A DNA stretch of 64,000 nt, taken from Robinsoniella peoriensis. GTDB lineage: Bacteria; Bacillota; Clostridia; Lachnospirales; Lachnospiraceae. This document shows positions 61,101 through 64,000 of this stretch, piece after piece; the stretch's first letter is position 1, and each line of letters begins with the position of its first letter. The stretch lies in NCBI RefSeq assembly GCF_042680125.1, contig NZ_JBHTNY010000013.1; one strand, 5' to 3'. Below the pieces are notes generated by a model. It was not told the DNA's origin. It searched no databases and worked only from the letters and a program-made list of their open reading frames with translations. Made by a program: the position numbers and the translations under genes.

Positions 61101-63441
61101 CGAAGTCATCTCCAAACAGTTCCTTTTCCCCACCAAATACGGTAAGTTTTTTATCCTTATTGGTTTGGGTTTTATCCGCTGCTTCCACATAAATGCTCCC
61201 GCTTGAAACACCGCCGGGAACCAGGAATACTATTTTATTTTTTTCCCAGCTGACCAGATAAGGCGAATCTCCTGTCACAGATATTTCTCCATCCGGTCCT
61301 GTCATGATAACTTTACCCGTTTCATCCCCAAAATAGCCTTGCAGGATAACCCTGTCCCCGGCCTTTATATAGTCCGGTGCAGTTACTGTGTCCAGTTCCT
61401 TTGGACGTATATTTTCATATGTTTTCTCGATACCGATCTGTTCAGCAAGTTCGTGGGGATAAGCATCACTTTCCGGTGCGGTATTCCAATAATTTTCTTT
61501 GAAATCCGGCTGATCCATCCGGTGTCCCCAGGTGAATTCTCTTATATTATAAAAGCAGGTATATGGTGTATCATAACTGATGTTTCCCTCAACCTTCATG
61601 CCGCCGCTTCCCTCATCCAGATATAAACCTCCCGGCCAGCTGGACATGTTATGGATGCTGTTGTAAGAAATACTGCTGCCCGGCATGTCTCCCAGGGTAT
61701 AAATACCTCCTCCGTCATGCATCTTTGTCATACAATATCCCACGTCGTTGTACTCAATAATATTATTTCTGGACACAGCCGCATCACCCAGTGGAAATAC
61801 AGGGTAATAATCCGGCGTAATCTCACCTGCTTCCGTAGATTCCGTCCTGCCTGTCTGATCCCAGAAGCCCCAGCCCCAGCCTACGGAAATTCCTGAGTAT
61901 GCCACATTTTTAATGGTGTTATGTGTAATCACGGTTCCATCTGTATAGCCTGCCAATACCGCTATGCTGCCTTTGTATTCTGTTCCGATTCGATTAAAGT
62001 AACAGTTGGTAACCACGTTGTCTTTTACAATACTCCTCTCATCATGAGGCGACTGCTCTGGATTATCGGCGTGCTTCTGCATTGCCTCTTTGATCTCATC
62101 CAAGGTGGCATTATCATCAAGTTCAACAGGATGTGCATCGTTGATGTTCACTCCGCCGATCAGCACTCCGCCCCCGGATATATCCTGGAATACACACTTT
62201 TCAACCACATTATTTTCAGATCCTTTTAACAGACTGATTGCCCCGGAACCAATATTTTGAAAATGACAGCCGGAAAATGTAATATTTTTACTCATTCTCG
62301 TCTCTATCGCTGCCTGAGGTGTCAGGGAATAACCATGCATATTTTCTGTCTCTTCCGGATTGTGGGCAAAATTTGCCTGCTGGTCCGGCCATCCATACAG
62401 ACTTGGATACAACCAGGTATTATATTCAAAAGAAAGACCGTCAAAGGTGATGTCTTTTACTTTACGGTCTGGATCTCCCTGCACGGTGATAAACTGCTCG
62501 GTACTTGGAACTATTACCTCTGCAAGATCCATATTCTGCCCTTCTTTTGGCATATAGTAAATGGTCTTATCTGTTTTATCAAAGTACCACTCTCCCGGCT
62601 CGTCCAGTAGTTCATAAGCATTCTCAATGTAGCTTGGAACATCAGCATGAACCTGGTTTCCGCCTGCGATCTGGTTTAGACGAAAGGTGTTCAAGTCCAT
62701 TTCAATGTAGATTTCATTATCCCCCATCGCCTTAATAGACTCAATCGGTGAGATCCGGTGTACCCAGAGAATGTCGTATACAAATTCAATGTCCTGTATG
62801 TTTTTCCAGTTTATCATATCAGTGGCATTGCTCTTATATCCACGGTACGCCTTGTGGGTTCCGCTATACGTGGTATAATTTTCGTATTCTCCGGCTCTTT
62901 CTATACTTCCGGGAACCTGACCTTTGGCCTTGACCGCCATTTCTCCGTTCACGTAAAGCTCCCTGGTATTTTCCACTCCCGAAGCCTGCGCCTTCATCAG
63001 GCCCGGACGCTTGGGATCCTGTGCATCCGTCCATCCGGTTACTTCTTTGCCCGAGGTAAATACCGGTTTGCTTCCTTCCATAGCTTTATAAATTACCTGA
63101 TACCCATTGGTGCCGGAATCTTCATATTGAAACGGCACCTCACGATCCATAAAGTAATCGCCTTCATCAAAATACACCAGTATATCACCGGTCATATCCT
63201 GATTCATTAATCTTACTTTTTCTCTTGCCTGATCCATAGATCCAAGCGGGTCATCTCTCTCACCGCTTCCCTGTGCACTGCCTGATGGAGATACATAAAT
63301 CTCAGCCAAAACCGGATCATTCAAACTCTCTTCTTTGGCATATCCTACATCATACACTGACAAAGCACTTACTATTAATGATGCTGCAAGCACTGCAGCC
63401 ATTGCTCTACTCCTCATACCTTTTCCCATATCTTTTCCCAT
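58111..63441 (-). CDS. Giant secreted beta-helix glycosidase-like surface protein
   Basis: A 1776-residue secreted protein. Signal peptide (1-35), then YVSPSGSAQGSGERDDPLGS and a right-handed beta helix (about 45-660) with many NNxI turns, of the kind seen in GH141-like glycosidases. An Ig/IPT-like domain (665-745), two concanavalin-like domains (about 755-955 and 1075-1290) around an Ig-like domain, two FIVAR helical domains (1290-1425), about 17 PGTETE repeats (1426-1530), two InlB-type B repeats (1535-1670) and a fibronectin III-like end (1680-1776) follow. No LPXTG anchor. Several Met codons near the start make the exact initiation site uncertain. A host or plant glycan substrate is inference. 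Confidence 0.8.
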   Translation of the reverse strand: MGKDMGKGMRSRAMAAVLAASLIVSALSVYDVGYAKEESLNDPVLAEIYVSPSGSAQGSGERDDPLGSMDQAREKVRLMNQDMTGDILVYFDEGDYFMDREVPFQYEDSGTNGYQVIYKAMEGSKPVFTSGKEVTGWTDAQDPKRPGLMKAQASGVENTRELYVNGEMAVKAKGQVPGSIERAGEYENYTTYSGTHKAYRGYKSNATDMINWKNIQDIEFVYDILWVHRISPIESIKAMGDNEIYIEMDLNTFRLNQIAGGNQVHADVPSYIENAYELLDEPGEWYFDKTDKTIYYMPKEGQNMDLAEVIVPSTEQFITVQGDPDRKVKDITFDGLSFEYNTWLYPSLYGWPDQQANFAHNPEETENMHGYSLTPQAAIETRMSKNITFSGCHFQNIGSGAISLLKGSENNVVEKCVFQDISGGGVLIGGVNINDAHPVELDDNATLDEIKEAMQKHADNPEQSPHDERSIVKDNVVTNCYFNRIGTEYKGSIAVLAGYTDGTVITHNTIKNVAYSGISVGWGWGFWDQTGRTESTEAGEITPDYYPVFPLGDAAVSRNNIIEYNDVGYCMTKMHDGGGIYTLGDMPGSSISYNSIHNMSSWPGGLYLDEGSGGMKVEGNISYDTPYTCFYNIREFTWGHRMDQPDFKENYWNTAPESDAYPHELAEQIGIEKTYENIRPKELDTVTAPDYIKAGDRVILQGYFGDETGKVIMTGPDGEISVTGDSPYLVSWEKNKIVFLVPGGVSSGSIYVEAADKTQTNKDKKLTVFGGEKELFGDDFEEYTSGKLNNQQNAVEKYSYLHDRISVAEEDGNKILKMNSDGTDTYLTKDADWENVKISFDYRFDSDTKDYGGIYISPRYQNKENRYLANLLPHFRNGIFYQRYLNNGYSEHGDTNFSYEVGIWYSIKMEMTGDNLLVKMWKRGEKEPTEWTGSANFGGLKKGGIFLQYSDSSGENTAFSSFDNLLVTTAEEGVTEDLGQDLEAPVTKAEVTGEKTESGEYINQARIELKSEDSSSGVAGIRCQIDGGELQDYTKPVEISKEGAFKLTFYAYDRAGNKEEPKEVTGNVVQGEVIFEENFDKYGEGMFTDPDEIGYQLTNPEQFLIVTDQSQSGNALKIQGKKNTAVRMTKQDSWDGTVMTLDFKYQEELGGIEGLYVSNYYQSFNPDNMHVYPVIPGYGGILLQQNVNGNAKEAARLENKKISLRPGSWYHMKAYTSGSEMAVKVWKDGSQEPAGWMAKGAVSGLQGGGGLHLGFSTGSKENNYALFDNIRIIGFAEQEPEKPVDLTKLQGVYDEGREKEQDTDYTEESLKSLKDVLDEAEILLGREDLTEKDQTLVDAMQKQLEEAIKNLVLRPADKTALEQKVQEVLHIDFELYTEESAKRLKNALAEAQKLLENKALTVKDQILLQEAVDELDAGIGELEEISEPGTETEPGTETEPGTETKPGTETEPGTETEPGTETEPGTETEPGTETEPGTETEPGTETEPGTETEPGTETEPGTETEPGTETEPGMETEPGTETEPGTETEPATEAVYQVVFQSYDGKVLSRQAVSNHGAAKAPNAPSRGGYTFNGWSSSYGNVTQNLVITARYKANTYLISFQKNGGKGSMGRQTVTYDKSTKLKANRFKKSGYVLKGWNTKKNGKGKSYANQKTVKNLTSINGKTINLYAQWKKVSKPDIVKKVSAASKKAKTCTLTITNVKKADGYQIRYASDKAFKKTKTVYVSEGKGKKTSTVIKGLKRKKTYYVKVRAYIKDSAGKRYYSKNYSSVKSVKIR
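58857..59163. repeat. 18-bp tandem repeats encoding PGTETE
   Basis: About 17 copies of a hexapeptide unit with synonymous codon variation and single replacements (one Lys, one Met, one Ala). It forms a stiff acidic linker between the FIVAR and InlB-type domains. Long open frames on the other five phases here are by-products of the repeat. Confidence 0.9.
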
Positions 63442-63772
63442 ACCCCTTCTTATGCTCCAGGAACATATCTAAAATAACGAAACACGTCTGCAGACATTTG
63501 CTGCAAATTGCTGCCTTCATTTTTTAGACACACTCTGATGAAGCTTCGTAAATTGTTTACCAAACAGCTTTATGGAATAGTCGTAATCAGCACCTGGCAG
63601 TTTCCTCTGATTTCAAATCACACTGCAGATGCTGTAATAAACAGGCTGTCTAATTTCTGGCCTATCATCGTCCGGGAGAACCTGTATGGACAGGTTCTCC
63701 CTTGCATCGATGAATTTAATCAGTACCGGTAATCCCGGAACTGCCGTCTGCATTGCAGATTTGATACTTTCT
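63442..63772. other. Intergenic region with a perfect 12-bp hairpin
   Basis: 331 bases without a supported gene. GGGAGAACCTGT (63674-63685) pairs perfectly with ACAGGTTCTCCC (63690-63701) around a 4-base loop, but no T run follows on either strand. It may be a weak terminator of the leucine-rich-repeat gene. Confidence 0.45.
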
Positions 63773-64000
63773 TTACTTTCTTATTACAACGGTTTTACTC
63801 TGTCCTTTATTTGCCATCAGTTTCTTGTATGCTCTCAGTTTAGAAGAAGGCACCCGGATAACCGCTCTTTTATGAATGTTCTTAAATGTATTTTTATATA
63901 CCTTATTCAATACTTTGGATTTCACAGTAATGCTTTTCAGTTGCTTGGCGCCTGAAAAAGCATAACTATGGATTACTTTTACATTCTTGTCAATTATCAC
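63773..64000 (-). CDS. C-terminus of a leucine-rich-repeat (BspA-type) surface protein, partial
   Basis: The last 75 residues of a protein whose start lies beyond the window. VKVIHSYAFSGAKQLKSITV is one LRR_5 (BspA) repeat, followed by VLNKVYKNTFKNIHKRAVIR and a Lys-rich C-terminus ending TVVIRK. Such domains mediate adhesion in gut Firmicutes. It lies directly upstream of the giant beta-helix protein on the same strand. Confidence 0.75.
   Translation of the reverse strand: MIIDKNVKVIHSYAFSGAKQLKSITVKSKVLNKVYKNTFKNIHKRAVIRVPSSKLRAYKKLMANKGQSKTVVIRK

Overview
The window looks like a chromosomal segment of a gut Firmicute of the Lachnospiraceae type (Blautia / Ruminococcus gnavus-like). The grounds are the density of CUT1-type sugar ABC importers that lack their own ATPase, YesM-type sensor kinases paired with AraC-type response regulators, Lachnospiraceae-style lipoproteins, and strong AAAGGAGG ribosome binding sites. 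Species cannot be fixed from the sequence alone. An 18.5-kb Tn916-family conjugative transposon carrying tet(M) splits one of the sugar operons.

Layout. 1-4937: a GH32-type fructosidase operon (hydrolase, binding protein, truncated permease) with a divergent LacI regulator and visible operator-like palindromes. 4962-7401 and 25910-30879: one ancestral operon, now split, that encodes binding protein, two permeases, sensor kinase, ADP-ribosylglycohydrolase and response regulator. 7426-25926: the Tn916-like element, with int/xis, orf8/orf7, orf9, a Cys-rich KTR protein, tet(M) with its attenuator leader, the orf13-orf17 type IV-like secretion genes, ardA, orf19, the orf20 relaxase, oriT, an extra 145-aa gene, the orf21 coupling protein and orf22/orf23. 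31-45 kb: housekeeping and accessory genes. These are a GNAT acetyltransferase, an MgtC-family protein, an operon of a His-rich secreted peptide with an ECF sigma factor and an RsgI-like anti-sigma factor, a lone MsmX/UgpC-type ATPase, a DEDDh exonuclease, a degenerate tyrosine recombinase with a D-Ala-D-Ala carboxypeptidase, an NAD-dependent epimerase and a short UvrA paralogue. 45.2-55.1 kb: a galactoside operon (binding protein, two permeases, response regulator, sensor kinase, GH2 beta-galactosidase) whose binding-protein gene carries an in-frame TGA. 55.4-64 kb: a lipoprotein, a TetR regulator, a uroporphyrinogen decarboxylase-family protein, a 1776-residue secreted beta-helix glycosidase-like protein and the end of a leucine-rich-repeat protein.

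How it fits together. Three importers lack an ATPase, and the stand-alone MsmX-type ATPase at 35719-36831 is the obvious shared energiser. Each importer has its own local regulator (LacI, or YesM kinase plus AraC regulator). The element sits exactly between the sensor kinase and the ADP-ribosylglycohydrolase. The flanking 11-bp repeat allows the empty site to be rebuilt, and in that reconstruction the two genes overlap by ATGA.

The least explained material is a family of large palindromes. A 1-kb nested palindrome lies at 31823-32837. A 0.39-kb relative at 44594-44987 matches its two outer arms with the interior deleted, as a MITE matches its parent. A third, unrelated palindrome at 51604-51782 lies in the leader of the galactoside regulatory genes. 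The His-rich peptide / ECF sigma / RsgI-like operon beside mgtC is the best candidate here for an undescribed sensing system.
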